The notes below the pieces were generated by a model. The model did not search any database. It worked only from the letters and a program-made list of their open reading frames with translations, and had not been told where the DNA came from. DNA of 64,000 nucleotides. Origin: JANQTF01 sp041741415 (lineage in GTDB: Bacteria > Bacteroidota > Bacteroidia > J057). Where the stretch lies: contig JBGSKC010000021.1 in assembly GCA_041741415.1 (NCBI GenBank), positions 186,001 through 250,000 on the forward strand, written 5' to 3'. Position numbers and translations under genes: made by a program. The stretch's first letter is position 1. The number at the start of each line of letters is the position of its first letter. Of this stretch, positions 42,191 to 50,640 are shown piece by piece.

Positions 42191-43222
42191 TCACCACATT
42201 CCCCGGTAACGGCTTCGGTTGAGCAACACGGCCACCACTACGGGGGCACCAATCAGGATCGTGACGGCATTGAGGGGAATGCTGCCGGATGCACCGGGCA
42301 ACCTCGCAATCAAGTCACAAAGCAGCATGAGAGCGGCACCTGCGAGTGCTGTGGCTGGCAACAGGGTGCCATGGGAAGCCCGGCCAGTAAGTCCGCGGGC
42401 GAGGTGTGGCACAGCAACCCCGATAAACCCGATCGGGCCGCACAGGGCCGTGACAGCCCCGGTGAGCACGCTGGTGGTCGCGATGAGGAGCACCCGCGCT
42501 CTGTTCACCGACAAGCCCAGACTCTGCGCATACGACTCTCCGAGCAGCAACAGGTTCCAGGTTTTGGTGCCCAGCATGGCCAGTCCACCCGTCACTACCA
42601 CGATCCCCAGCAAAATCAGGCTCTGGCCGGGCGTTACGCCTGAAAAGCTCCCAAAACTCCACAACAAATACTCCCGGATCTCCTCCGGCTGGCTCAGGTA
42701 TTGCCACACCGACACAACAGCCATCGTCATTTGCCCAACCATCACCCCCACCACCAGCAGCACCACAGGGTCTTTGATTCGCCATGACAACAACAGCACA
42801 ATGCCCATGACAAGGCCTGCACCCAGCGCCGCTGCCAGGAGAATGGTCCATACCTCGCCAATTTGAACACTTCGCAGGGCAGCCAGGGTGGCTGAACCAG
42901 CCCCGCTCAGCATCACGGCGGCCACGCCAAGCCCGGCCCCGGAGGTGATTCCCAGGATCCCGGGTCCGGCAAGCGGGTTCCGAAACAGGGTTTGCATGAG
43001 CAGCCCCGCGATGCCCAGTCCTGCGCCTGCGGCCATGGCGCTCACCGCCCGCGGCAGCCGGATCTCGAGTAAAATCAGGCTGTCGCGACTGCTTCGCTCC
43101 CCGGCGAACAAGGCCTGCCAGCTTTCCCAGCCGACCTCCACAGAGCCCAGCGCAAGGGAGGCCACAAACAGCAGCCCCAGCAAAACCAGCAGCAGTGGCC
43201 ATATCCACAATTGCCTGTTCAT
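42191..43222 (-). CDS. FecCD-family ABC permease (iron-siderophore or cobalamin)
   Basis: A 343-residue polytopic permease of the BtuC/FhuB/FecCD family. Characteristic parts are LEIRLPRAVSAMAAGAGLGIAG, QTLFRNPLAGPGILGITSGAG and, near the end, CGPIGFIGVAVPHLARGLTG. It would form a dimer that moves siderophore iron, heme or cobalamin from the periplasmic binding protein into the cell. The ATG overlaps the stop of the binding-protein gene (ATGA). The matching ATPase gene is not in the window. Confidence 0.94.
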   Translation of the reverse strand: MNRQLWIWPLLLVLLGLLFVASLALGSVEVGWESWQALFAGERSSRDSLILLEIRLPRAVSAMAAGAGLGIAGLLMQTLFRNPLAGPGILGITSGAGLGVAAVMLSGAGSATLAALRSVQIGEVWTILLAAALGAGLVMGIVLLLSWRIKDPVVLLVVGVMVGQMTMAVVSVWQYLSQPEEIREYLLWSFGSFSGVTPGQSLILLGIVVVTGGLAMLGTKTWNLLLLGESYAQSLGLSVNRARVLLIATTSVLTGAVTALCGPIGFIGVAVPHLARGLTGRASHGTLLPATALAGAALMLLCDLIARLPGASGSIPLNAVTILIGAPVVVAVLLNRSRYRGMW

Positions 43223-44313
43223 GGCTGAAGGGCTTGATAGTAGCGAAGTTCCCCGGCGGGCAACAGGTCGGGGTGAAAGATCCTGATCAGGTCCTCGAGC
43301 AGCCAGTCGGGATGGGCAGGAGCCTCCTCCCAGTAAGCGTTTGCGCCGCCGGGCCGGGAAAGCCGATAAGCATTGAAGACTTGCCGTGTTTGAACGGCAG
43401 GAAAAACGGAGTAGCGCGACAAGGCCTGCTCCAGCTCGTTCCAGGTTTTGGCGGTGCCTGGATTGAGCCAGACATCCGCGAGGAGGCCTTCGGCAAACAC
43501 AACCTCAGGGTCGAGGTTGAGACTGCCGGTGCCGGGACTGTTTTCCCAGGGGCTGACGGCCCCGGCATCGCGGAGAAGGGAGGCGAGGAAGCTTTCCCCG
43601 GCAGGCACCGACCATACCCCCTGATAGGGAGAACCCGTGATGACAACGGGGCGAACCTCCACCTTTTGAACCAGCTTACGCAGGGAGTCATAGCGCTGCT
43701 GCCCCGCCTGCAGCACCTCAGAAATTTCCTTCTCCTCTCCCATGGCCATGCCAATGACCCGGGCCCAGGCAGCCCTGGCCAGCGGGTGCGACTCCTGCCA
43801 TTCAGCCACCGGAATGACGGGAATGCCCAGTTCCTCCAGCCTTTGCAGGCCGGGATCTCCGGCAAAGCCACTGGAAAAGACCAGATCCGGCTGGAGGGCC
43901 AGCAGGCGCTCAAGGTCCAGTTGCCCGCTGGCACCCACCTCGGCCACGAGACCAGCGTCTAGGCGGGCCAGCAGGATGCTGTCATAGACGAAGGCGCGGT
44001 TTTCCACTCCCACCAGTGCTTCCCATTTGCCGGTCATGGCCACCATGCCGAGTTGGGTGGCAGAAAGGCACACGATCCTGGTGGCGGGCCAGCGGATGTC
44101 TCCCGGCCCGGGTTGGCGGCGAAAGGCAAAGTGCAGGGTATCAGGCGAAGGAAGGTAAAACCGGATGACATCGAGGTCCCAGCCGCCTTCGGTTTCGGTG
44201 AGGGAAAAGCCGCGGGGGGAGGAGGAAAATGAAGTGTGAGTTACACTGTTAGCCAAAGGGCCACAGCCGAATAGTAAAAAAATAAATAAAAAAATGAGAT
44301 GGTATTTTTTCAT
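43219..44313 (-). CDS. TroA/FepB-like ABC substrate-binding lipoprotein
   Basis: A 364-residue lipoprotein (signal with LLFGC lipobox). It has the fold of iron-siderophore/cobalamin binding proteins: RIVCLSATQLGMVAMTG, the loop LLALQPDLVFSSGFAG and IPVIPVAEWQESHPL. The N-terminal ~80 residues ahead of the first lobe are extra. It delivers ligand to the permease encoded next, with which it overlaps by four bases. The ligand (Fe-siderophore, heme or B12) is not decidable. ATG 44313 begins the signal peptide. The Glu in AEWQESHPL could contact the ATPase-linked permease. Confidence 0.88.
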   Translation of the reverse strand: MKKYHLIFLFIFLLFGCGPLANSVTHTSFSSSPRGFSLTETEGGWDLDVIRFYLPSPDTLHFAFRRQPGPGDIRWPATRIVCLSATQLGMVAMTGKWEALVGVENRAFVYDSILLARLDAGLVAEVGASGQLDLERLLALQPDLVFSSGFAGDPGLQRLEELGIPVIPVAEWQESHPLARAAWARVIGMAMGEEKEISEVLQAGQQRYDSLRKLVQKVEVRPVVITGSPYQGVWSVPAGESFLASLLRDAGAVSPWENSPGTGSLNLDPEVVFAEGLLADVWLNPGTAKTWNELEQALSRYSVFPAVQTRQVFNAYRLSRPGGANAYWEEAPAHPDWLLEDLIRIFHPDLLPAGELRYYQALQP

Positions 44314-44320
44314 AACTGAA

Positions 44321-45013
44321 TCAATCAAATGTCAAGTCTTCTTGGACAAGAAAGATATCAAATCCTAAAGTGTCAAATTCTTTCAGGCCCAGTTCTGAAA
44401 CTAGCACACTACCATCATAAAGAGGTTTCTTATCAACCACAAACAATGCCTTAGCTTTTAATCTTAAAACATCAATCTGGAGATTACCTTTTATCAAACT
44501 ATCTTCTCGCATATACTCTCTAACACCAATTTCAAAAATATGATACACCTTCATTTTCAGTGATGATAACTGCGAGCAACTATCAATCTCAACAGACCGA
44601 GCATTTGATTTATTTGACTCATCACGAACAACAATCGTTATTTTCCCATCTAAACAATATTTTCCATTTTCTGATATTGTTAATACCAGATACCATCCCA
44701 GGACAAAAACAAAAACCACAAATAGCAATATCAAATTAACTCTAGGCCACCTAACACTATGAAAATCTTCTTCAGAAACCATATTGAGCAGAACATGATT
44801 AACCTGACTATAAATCACATTTTTCTCTGAAATATTTATCCTTCCCAACCCAAACTCTTGGTCTGAGACTTTTATTCTATTGGATAACTGGGCCAACGTT
44901 TCCAATGACTCCTTTGAAAGTCCTACTTGCTTTCGTTTCAGGTGTTCAATAGCCTGCCGAGTTTTCCCGGCTGAGATGAGTTCAGTAATTTCAGACTGAG
45001 TCTTTTTTCTCAT
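44321..45013 (-). CDS. Membrane protein with EAD-like domain and C-terminal ubiquitin-like (beta-grasp) domain
   Basis: A 230-residue protein in an AT-rich gene (three sampled 60-base lines: 63/180 G+C, 35%). Residues 5-80 (TELISAGKTRQAIEHLKRK..) are helical and resemble effector-associated domains of the EAD11 type, short adaptors of predicted bacterial conflict systems. One membrane helix follows (92-113). Residues 122-225 show a ubiquitin-like pattern: KITIVVRDES, then ARSVEIDSCSQLSSLKMKVY, then ALFVVDKKPLYDGSVL and LKEFDTLGFDIFLV. The last part parallels the ubiquitin segment with LIFAGKQLEDGRTL. There is no C-terminal Gly-Gly. Both domain calls are from pattern recognition and are tentative. 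It ends just upstream of the binding-lipoprotein gene, whose composition is quite different. Confidence 0.55.
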   Translation of the reverse strand: MRKKTQSEITELISAGKTRQAIEHLKRKQVGLSKESLETLAQLSNRIKVSDQEFGLGRINISEKNVIYSQVNHVLLNMVSEEDFHSVRWPRVNLILLFVVFVFVLGWYLVLTISENGKYCLDGKITIVVRDESNKSNARSVEIDSCSQLSSLKMKVYHIFEIGVREYMREDSLIKGNLQIDVLRLKAKALFVVDKKPLYDGSVLVSELGLKEFDTLGFDIFLVQEDLTFD

Positions 45014-45136
45014 TGAATTAAAAAACTACACCGAAGCGCTACTCTAAGTTAAACCTAGATTTTCATTAATTCCGTAGTGGCCTTGCATCGTTATTGAATA
45101 AATCAGGATTTTGAGGAAAGGACCTATTTTTCAAGA

Positions 45137-45182
45137 CCAACTCCACAAAACCCACCTCTTGAGGCGTTTTTTGTGGAGTTGG
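45137..45182 (-). terminator. Long-stem hairpin after the glucan phosphorylase gene
   Basis: CCAACTCCACAAAA (45137-45150) and TTTTGTGGAGTTGG (45169-45182) form a perfect 14-bp stem with an 18-base loop. The loop holds smaller paired segments (CACCTC/GAGGCG). It lies 34 bases beyond the phosphorylase stop. The T-rich stretch is inside the stem, not after it, so termination is likely but not certain. Confidence 0.55.
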
Positions 45183-45215
45183 GATCAGGTGTGAAAGCGA
45201 AGCGTTGGCTTTGCC

Positions 45216-46865
45216 TTAGAACAGCTTTTTGTAGTACTCATCAGCCTGGCGCCCGGAGTCAAACATCGGGGTGATCTCCCGCATGGAGTTTTTGGTGACC
45301 TTCATCCAGTCGGCGGGGCGCTCATAGTACATTGGGATGACCTCACTTGTGAGGATGCGCATGAGGTGATGGTAGTCGTGATCATCCTGAATCTCATTGG
45401 GCTGGGTCATGTCAGCCTCAGGAATCACGAAAGAGTTATGCCCGTGAATGGCCCATTCGGGGATCCATCCATCGTTGACGGAGAAATTCACCGAACCATT
45501 CATGGCGGCTGTCATGCCGGAGGTACCGGAAGCCTCTCTTGGCCTGCGCGGGTTGTTGAGCCACACGTCCGAACCTTGCTTGAGGGCCTTGGAGAGGTTC
45601 ATCTCATAACCGGTGAGGATGGTGGCGGTATGGGCGAGGCGGGTGAGTTCGTAGATCCGGTTAAAGGTATCGATGGCACCCTGGTCTTCGGGGTAGGGTT
45701 TTCCTGCCCAGATGATCTGGAGGGGATACTTACCGCGGTTGAGGAGTTCGTAGAAGCGGGGCAGGTTCCGGAAAATGAGATCAGCGCGCTTGTACCCGGC
45801 GAAGCGGCGGGCCCACACGATTGTCAGCACTTCGGGGTCGAAGATTTTCCCGGTCTGGTCGGCGACGATTTCAAAAAGATGCTCTTTCATTTCCCGCTTT
45901 CTGGCGCGGAAGGCCTCGTCGTTGTCGGTGTCAAGAGCAGCTTTCAGCTCTTTGTCCTGCCAGAAGGCCTGGTTCTGGGCATTGGTGATCCCGATGATGT
46001 GGGGTGCGCCTTTCACCCAGCTCCACATGTCGTTGGAAACCTCAGCGTGGAGTTGAGAAACGCCGTTGGCGGCTTTGGAGAGCACAAGCGAGGCGGGAGT
46101 ATAGCCAAAGGTATCGCCCTCAGTGTTGGTGATTTCCCGCACGGTTTCCACCTCTACCTTGCCAAAGAAGCCCATTCTGGAGAGCAGGTGAATGTTGTGC
46201 TCTTCGTTTCCGGCTTTTTCGGGGGTGTGGGTGGTGAAAACCACTTTTTCCTTCACCTTCTCTGCGCTGTTTTCCTGCTCATAGAGGTAAAATGCCAGCG
46301 GCAGGGCGTGGGCTTCGTTCATGTGATAGACATCGGCACCGCCAAGGGCTTCGACTACTTTGGCGCCGCCGACCCCCAGGATGATGCTTTGGGCGATCCT
46401 GCCAGCTTCGTTGCTTTCATACAACCGGTGGGTGATGGTGCAGGAAAGGTAGTCGTTCAGTTCCTCAATGTCGGTGGTGAGGAAGTACATCGGCACGGTG
46501 CCAAACACCTCAGGCGCGAGGTAATAGGCCTGGACCTTGACAGTGTGCCCGTTGACTTCGACGGGGAAAATGAGGTCCGTGGGTTCCAGAAAGGCATAAT
46601 AGCGCTCCCGGAAGAGGGGCCGCATGTGGCTGTTGGCATCGCGAACCTGGTCGTAATAACCAAATTTCCACAACATGCCGATGCCGATCATGTTTTGCTG
46701 CAGCTCGTATGCGCTGCGCATGTGGGAGCCTGCCAGGTAGCCAAGGCCGCCTGAATACACTTTCAGGGCGTGGTCAATACCAAACTCCATGCTGAAATAG
46801 GCAACGCGCTTCTCGTAGCCTTTTCCATATTCGTAGGGATGCCCCCAGGTGCAATTTGATTTCAT
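45216..46865 (-). CDS. glgP: Short-form alpha-glucan phosphorylase (GT35)
   Basis: A 549-residue enzyme of the short alpha-glucan phosphorylase group. Typical segments are AYFSMEFGIDHALKVYSGGLG near the start, HMNEAHALPLAFY, WARRFAGYKRADL and NNPRRPREASGTSGMT. The enzyme should release glucose-1-phosphate from glycogen-like glucans in the cytoplasm. In the classical enzymes the last motif is GT-x-NMK or GTSGMK, with Lys holding PLP; here T452 occupies that position. This may be usual in the Bacteroidota branch, but it needs an alignment. Length is normal for the short form. Confidence 0.9.
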   Translation of the reverse strand: MKSNCTWGHPYEYGKGYEKRVAYFSMEFGIDHALKVYSGGLGYLAGSHMRSAYELQQNMIGIGMLWKFGYYDQVRDANSHMRPLFRERYYAFLEPTDLIFPVEVNGHTVKVQAYYLAPEVFGTVPMYFLTTDIEELNDYLSCTITHRLYESNEAGRIAQSIILGVGGAKVVEALGGADVYHMNEAHALPLAFYLYEQENSAEKVKEKVVFTTHTPEKAGNEEHNIHLLSRMGFFGKVEVETVREITNTEGDTFGYTPASLVLSKAANGVSQLHAEVSNDMWSWVKGAPHIIGITNAQNQAFWQDKELKAALDTDNDEAFRARKREMKEHLFEIVADQTGKIFDPEVLTIVWARRFAGYKRADLIFRNLPRFYELLNRGKYPLQIIWAGKPYPEDQGAIDTFNRIYELTRLAHTATILTGYEMNLSKALKQGSDVWLNNPRRPREASGTSGMTAAMNGSVNFSVNDGWIPEWAIHGHNSFVIPEADMTQPNEIQDDHDYHHLMRILTSEVIPMYYERPADWMKVTKNSMREITPMFDSGRQADEYYKKLF

Positions 46866-47219
46866 TCTGATCTGGTTTTCTTGGATCGGTGGCTAAATTA
46901 CTGACAGGGTTGAAGAAGTCAAGGCAACCTTGAAAAGTATTCTGACCGGGACAAATATTCCGGAAGAAAGTTTTTCAGCAATGAAGGCCTTTCATTTTTG
47001 CAAAATGCTAAGCTGCCTGTTGCTCTCAGGTTGCTCTCCTGCCGCACCCCCTTTTTCTCCCCTAACCCGTTGTAGAATGGCCATTGTTCTTCGCTTTTGG
47101 CCAATCATTCTCCTGATTATCCCATCAACCTCCTCATTTCACCCACTCACAACCGCACTGGCTCCGGGCAAGATTCAGGACAGTACCTTGCAACATCTTA
47201 CACCGATACCCGCCCAATC
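46866..47219. other. Gene-free stretch upstream of glgP and the 47220 gene
   Basis: About 354 bases shared as upstream region by glgP (minus) and the 154-residue protein gene (plus). A forward frame with a lipobox-like LLLSGC (46981 onwards) crosses it but overlaps the next gene out of frame and looks accidental. No repeat or promoter is clear. Confidence 0.35.
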
Positions 47220-47684
47220 ATGCATAACTGGTCCGATTTCCAACGTTCCCTTCCCCTCCTTCGTCGCATCGAGCAATGTTACCTTTTGCTCAAATCCTCT
47301 CAGGCCCGGCAAGCCGCTGTTTCTTTCCAGGCCGGAGGGAACGAACAATCTCATGCTTCTGCTGTGAGCCTTCTCCGCCATGAACTCGAAGCGCTTGTTC
47401 AGCAATTAGATTTCGATCTTTCCTACTGGCATTTTCCCTTCTATGAGGGCAATTTCGTTCAGCTGGCAGCCGCCATCGAAAGCACTGGCAGGCCCAACCC
47501 CATGGAAGCCCGGCCCGAAGACCGCCTCCGTTTTCGCCAGTTCGTCCGCAGCATGTCGAACCACGAGCTTACCCTCCTCCCGGATAGTTTCTCCAGTCCT
47601 TCGTCCAAAACCAAATCCATGCGGCTGCTGCGCTCCCTGGCTCAGCAACGTGCCACGCTCGCTACCCTACCCTCTGCCAATTAG
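47220..47684 (+). CDS. Hypothetical soluble protein, 154 residues
   Basis: A 154-residue protein without signal peptide or membrane segment. It has predicted helices (SLPLLRRIEQCYLLLK, SLLRHELEALVQQL) and a segment FPFYEGNFVQLAAAIES before a basic C-terminus. I do not recognise a family. Codon use looks genuine from the ATG at 47220; the longer upstream frame looks random. A bidirectional terminator follows 31 bases after the stop. Confidence 0.6.
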   Translation: MHNWSDFQRSLPLLRRIEQCYLLLKSSQARQAAVSFQAGGNEQSHASAVSLLRHELEALVQQLDFDLSYWHFPFYEGNFVQLAAAIESTGRPNPMEARPEDRLRFRQFVRSMSNHELTLLPDSFSSPSSKTKSMRLLRSLAQQRATLATLPSAN

Positions 47685-47715
47685 CCGATTAACACTTCGG
47701 CTTCAGAAACCATAA

Positions 47716-47749
47716 AAAAACCGGATGCCACACAGGACATCCGGTTTTT
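47716..47749. terminator. Bidirectional Rho-independent terminator
   Basis: AAAAACCGGATG (47716-47727) and CATCCGGTTTTT (47738-47749) form a perfect 12-bp stem with a 10-base loop. An A-run leads in and a T-run leads out, so it works on both strands. It separates the forward gene ending at 47684 from the reverse gene ending at 47787. Confidence 0.85.
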
Positions 47750-47786
47750 CGTTTCAGCCGGGCGGTGAAGCAGCGGCTTATCGAGC

Positions 47787-50486
47787 TTAGCGACGCACGA
47801 TGCGCTGAAGGGCAGCACCAGTGGAGGTCTGAAGCTGGAGGGTGTACACCCCGGCAGGCAGTTTGCTCAGGTCAACCGTTTGCTCGTAGCGAATGGCGCT
47901 GGTGGCCTCGCTGTAAATCTCGCGGCTGTTGATGTCAAATACCCGAAGGGTGAGGTCGTCCATTTTCGCCAGTTCCACGCGAACGATAAAGACGCCATCG
48001 GTGGGGTTGGGGAAGATTTCCAGGGTCTGGATTCCTGCAGCAGCGAGTTGGTCTTCGATGCCGGTGTTGGAATCTACGGTAACGGTTTTGCTACCCATGG
48101 AACAGCCATAGTAGTCGGTGGCTGTCACGATGTAATCGCCTGCGGCAAGGCCTTCGAGCGATTCGCCAGTCATGCCGTTGCTCCAGGAGAAAGTGTAGGG
48201 GTGAGTACCACCGGAAGCGGCGATTTCAACGGATCCGTTATTCGTACCATTGTCCGGAGTAGAGCTAGAAGCTCCCAGCACACCGGCAGTGGCGGCTTTC
48301 ACGTTCACGCCCACCTGCGGGGTGATACAGCCATTGGCGTCGGTGATGGAAACGGAGTAGTTGCCTGGGGCAAGTCCGCTCACGTTCTGGGTGGTCATCC
48401 CGTTGTTCCAGGTAAAGGTGTAGGGAGCAGTGCCGCCAGAGAGGTAGAGGTCGATTTTGCCATTGCCGGCACCAATGCAGGTTTCCTGGGTGGCATCGAG
48501 GCGAACTTTGGCAGGAGAAGCCTGGGCCACAGAAGCATAGAACTTCATGCTGCAATCGCCGCCGTCGCTCACAGTAACGGTGTATGCACCGGGGCCAACA
48601 TTGTTCAATGTCGGGGTAGTGGCACCATTGCTCCAGGCGTAGGTGAAGTTGCCGGATCCGCCGGAGGGAAACACAGCCACGCTGGCGTCATTGCCGAGGC
48701 AGGAAGCATCGGTTTTGGTGATGTTACCTGTCATGCTGCCGCCGTTGGGGCAAAGGTAAATACCGGTTGATTTGTCGGTCATGTACACCTCGCGGGTATC
48801 GGCATCCATTACCCAGGCCACAATCCGGATTACGCTGCTGCGGAAAGTCGGGTGGATGGCATAGGTGAAGGAAACGTTTTTGGTAGAACCAGCAGTGGTT
48901 TCGAGAATGGTTCCATTCGGGTCGGGCACCATGTAGCGCATGATGTCGAAGAATTCAGTCTCGCCATTGGTTCCTGGCGCGCTGGTGAAAAAGCGATCGT
49001 CCTGCACAACTGCCACCCGCATCATGAGGTTTTTGCCAGGCATGTTGGTGAGGTTTTCCACATCCACTGCAATGTTGATGTTGCTGCCATTCACTGCTTC
49101 GGTAAAGGACAAATCGAAGAGGCCCGACTTTCCTTTACGCTGGTCGATGGTGCCCTGGTTGATGGATCCGGGGTTGCCTTCGAACCAGGCTGCGTCAACG
49201 AAGCCAGTGGGTACTCCATTCACATTGTAGTAGCTTACCATGGCGCCGTGGTGTGGTTCGTTGAACATGCGGCGCCAGTCGTTGTTGGCACCCGGCCAGT
49301 GGGAGGCATATTTCACGGGGGCCACATCAGCGAAATTGGCTTGCAGCATCGCATCAAAGGCGGGGTTCACGAGGGCACACGGCCCGCAGTTGTGTTGGGT
49401 AGCTTCTTCCACGAGCACTTTGCGGATGGGAGTGCGCTCCAGCACGGTGATGGTTTTGGTGAGCGTGTCATTCGCGGGGCGCTGGTCGGCTTTGCCGTTT
49501 GGCAGGCCAAGCCACACTTTCAGCGTGTAAGTTCCTTCAACCGTTGGCATCCATGGCTTGCCATGCTCCAGGCCGGTGAGGTTCACCGGGCCGCTGTAGT
49601 GCTCTGATTCAATGGCTCCGCCGTTGATCTGGTAGTTGAAATCGAACGACTTGAGGGTCTCTGTTCCAATGGAGCCGAAATTGCCCTTAATGATCACAGG
49701 GGCATCTTTGTACTGGATCAGCTCAGCCACCTCAATGCTCTTGGTTTCGATGTCGCGGCGGGGTTGCTCGCCAGGAATCAACTCATAGTAGCTGTTATCA
49801 GAAGCACTGGCATCGTCACCAGCTTTGCTCACCGTGGCGGGGGCCCCTGCCACTTCCAGAAACTCATTTTGAGAAATCAGAACGCCCACCGTGAGTTTAG
49901 GCAAACAAACAAAGGTTTTGCGCTGATCAACAATGTAAATGTTGTTGGTGCCTTCTTCCAGCACGATAGACCAGTACATTTTACAAATCGAGTTGCCACC
50001 GTTGTAGTTGTAGGCATTGAAGGAAATCCAGAGCTGGCGGCTTCCTTGTGTGCCAAATACCTTCGTCACAATGCGGTTATCTGCGCCGCTGCCTTTAAGG
50101 CCCCACACAAACACAGAGTTGTTAGGGATTTCCAGTGAAGGCATAGCCTTGTTGGAAGAGGGAGGCACGTTCGTAACAGCCGTGCTGAAGGTGAGAACAC
50201 CAGAGGTTGACACCTTGTACTGGAATGCAGGCTCACCGTTGAAGTAAAAGGGAAATGGCGTGTTTTGAATAGGCGACCACTGGGAAGAGGCGGCACTGCC
50301 CGGATGAATCAGGGACCAGCCTGCAGGAAGACCGCCTCCGAATGGCGCTTCCTGGTCAAAGTTCAGATTACCTGGGTTGGCACCTGCATTCGCATGTTCG
50401 ATCAGGTAATAACCCTTATCTGCCTGGGCAAAGCCAATCGTAGCCAGCGCCAGCAAGCAGAAGCTAAGGAGAAAACGTTTCGTCAT
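47787..50486 (-). CDS. Secreted Omp28-like protein with SprB repeats and T9SS C-terminal domain
   Basis: An 899-residue exported protein. A signal peptide (ending TIGFAQ) is followed by an N-terminal beta region (about 25-260). An Omp28/thioredoxin-like domain comes next, with QHNCGPCALVNPAF (CxxC) and VPTGFVDAAWF. Three SprB-type repeats follow, each with a phrase like SGGSGNFTYAWSNGATT or SGGTAPYTFTWNNGMTT. The end is a type IX secretion sorting domain (LEIFPNPTDGVFIV, LPAGVYTLQLQT, QRIVRR). It is therefore sent through the T9SS and attached to or released from the surface. The CxxC suggests redox or disulfide chemistry. The Met at 50486 starts the signal peptide. Confidence 0.9.
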   Translation of the reverse strand: MTKRFLLSFCLLALATIGFAQADKGYYLIEHANAGANPGNLNFDQEAPFGGGLPAGWSLIHPGSAASSQWSPIQNTPFPFYFNGEPAFQYKVSTSGVLTFSTAVTNVPPSSNKAMPSLEIPNNSVFVWGLKGSGADNRIVTKVFGTQGSRQLWISFNAYNYNGGNSICKMYWSIVLEEGTNNIYIVDQRKTFVCLPKLTVGVLISQNEFLEVAGAPATVSKAGDDASASDNSYYELIPGEQPRRDIETKSIEVAELIQYKDAPVIIKGNFGSIGTETLKSFDFNYQINGGAIESEHYSGPVNLTGLEHGKPWMPTVEGTYTLKVWLGLPNGKADQRPANDTLTKTITVLERTPIRKVLVEEATQHNCGPCALVNPAFDAMLQANFADVAPVKYASHWPGANNDWRRMFNEPHHGAMVSYYNVNGVPTGFVDAAWFEGNPGSINQGTIDQRKGKSGLFDLSFTEAVNGSNINIAVDVENLTNMPGKNLMMRVAVVQDDRFFTSAPGTNGETEFFDIMRYMVPDPNGTILETTAGSTKNVSFTYAIHPTFRSSVIRIVAWVMDADTREVYMTDKSTGIYLCPNGGSMTGNITKTDASCLGNDASVAVFPSGGSGNFTYAWSNGATTPTLNNVGPGAYTVTVSDGGDCSMKFYASVAQASPAKVRLDATQETCIGAGNGKIDLYLSGGTAPYTFTWNNGMTTQNVSGLAPGNYSVSITDANGCITPQVGVNVKAATAGVLGASSSTPDNGTNNGSVEIAASGGTHPYTFSWSNGMTGESLEGLAAGDYIVTATDYYGCSMGSKTVTVDSNTGIEDQLAAAGIQTLEIFPNPTDGVFIVRVELAKMDDLTLRVFDINSREIYSEATSAIRYEQTVDLSKLPAGVYTLQLQTSTGAALQRIVRR

Positions 50487-50570
50487 GTTGGAAAAGGTTA
50501 GGCATGGGAAAAATGGGAGCAAAGCCGAAAAGAACAATATGGGTGGAAAGGACCATCCTTCGTTCATCAT

Positions 50571-50578
50571 CAAATATA
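50571..50578 (-). promoter_or_regulatory. Candidate -7 promoter box for the secreted Omp28-like gene
   Basis: On the minus strand TATATTTG exactly matches TAnnTTTG, 85 bases upstream of the ATG at 50486. No -33 element is evident. Confidence 0.45.
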
Positions 50579-50640
50579 ATGAATCTTCGTCCTAAAATCA
50601 GTGTTCCACCAGGGAATTGATTCGACTGGATATAATCGCC

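Noticed and set aside
45366..46754. 462-residue open frame antisense to the glucan phosphorylase
   Set aside because: The phosphorylase reads end to end on the minus strand with family motifs; the antisense frame has none.
46930..47367. Forward frame with a lipobox-like LLLSGC
   Set aside because: It overlaps the 47220 gene out of frame, turns into Ser/Pro/Leu-rich random-looking sequence and has no coding-like codon choice.
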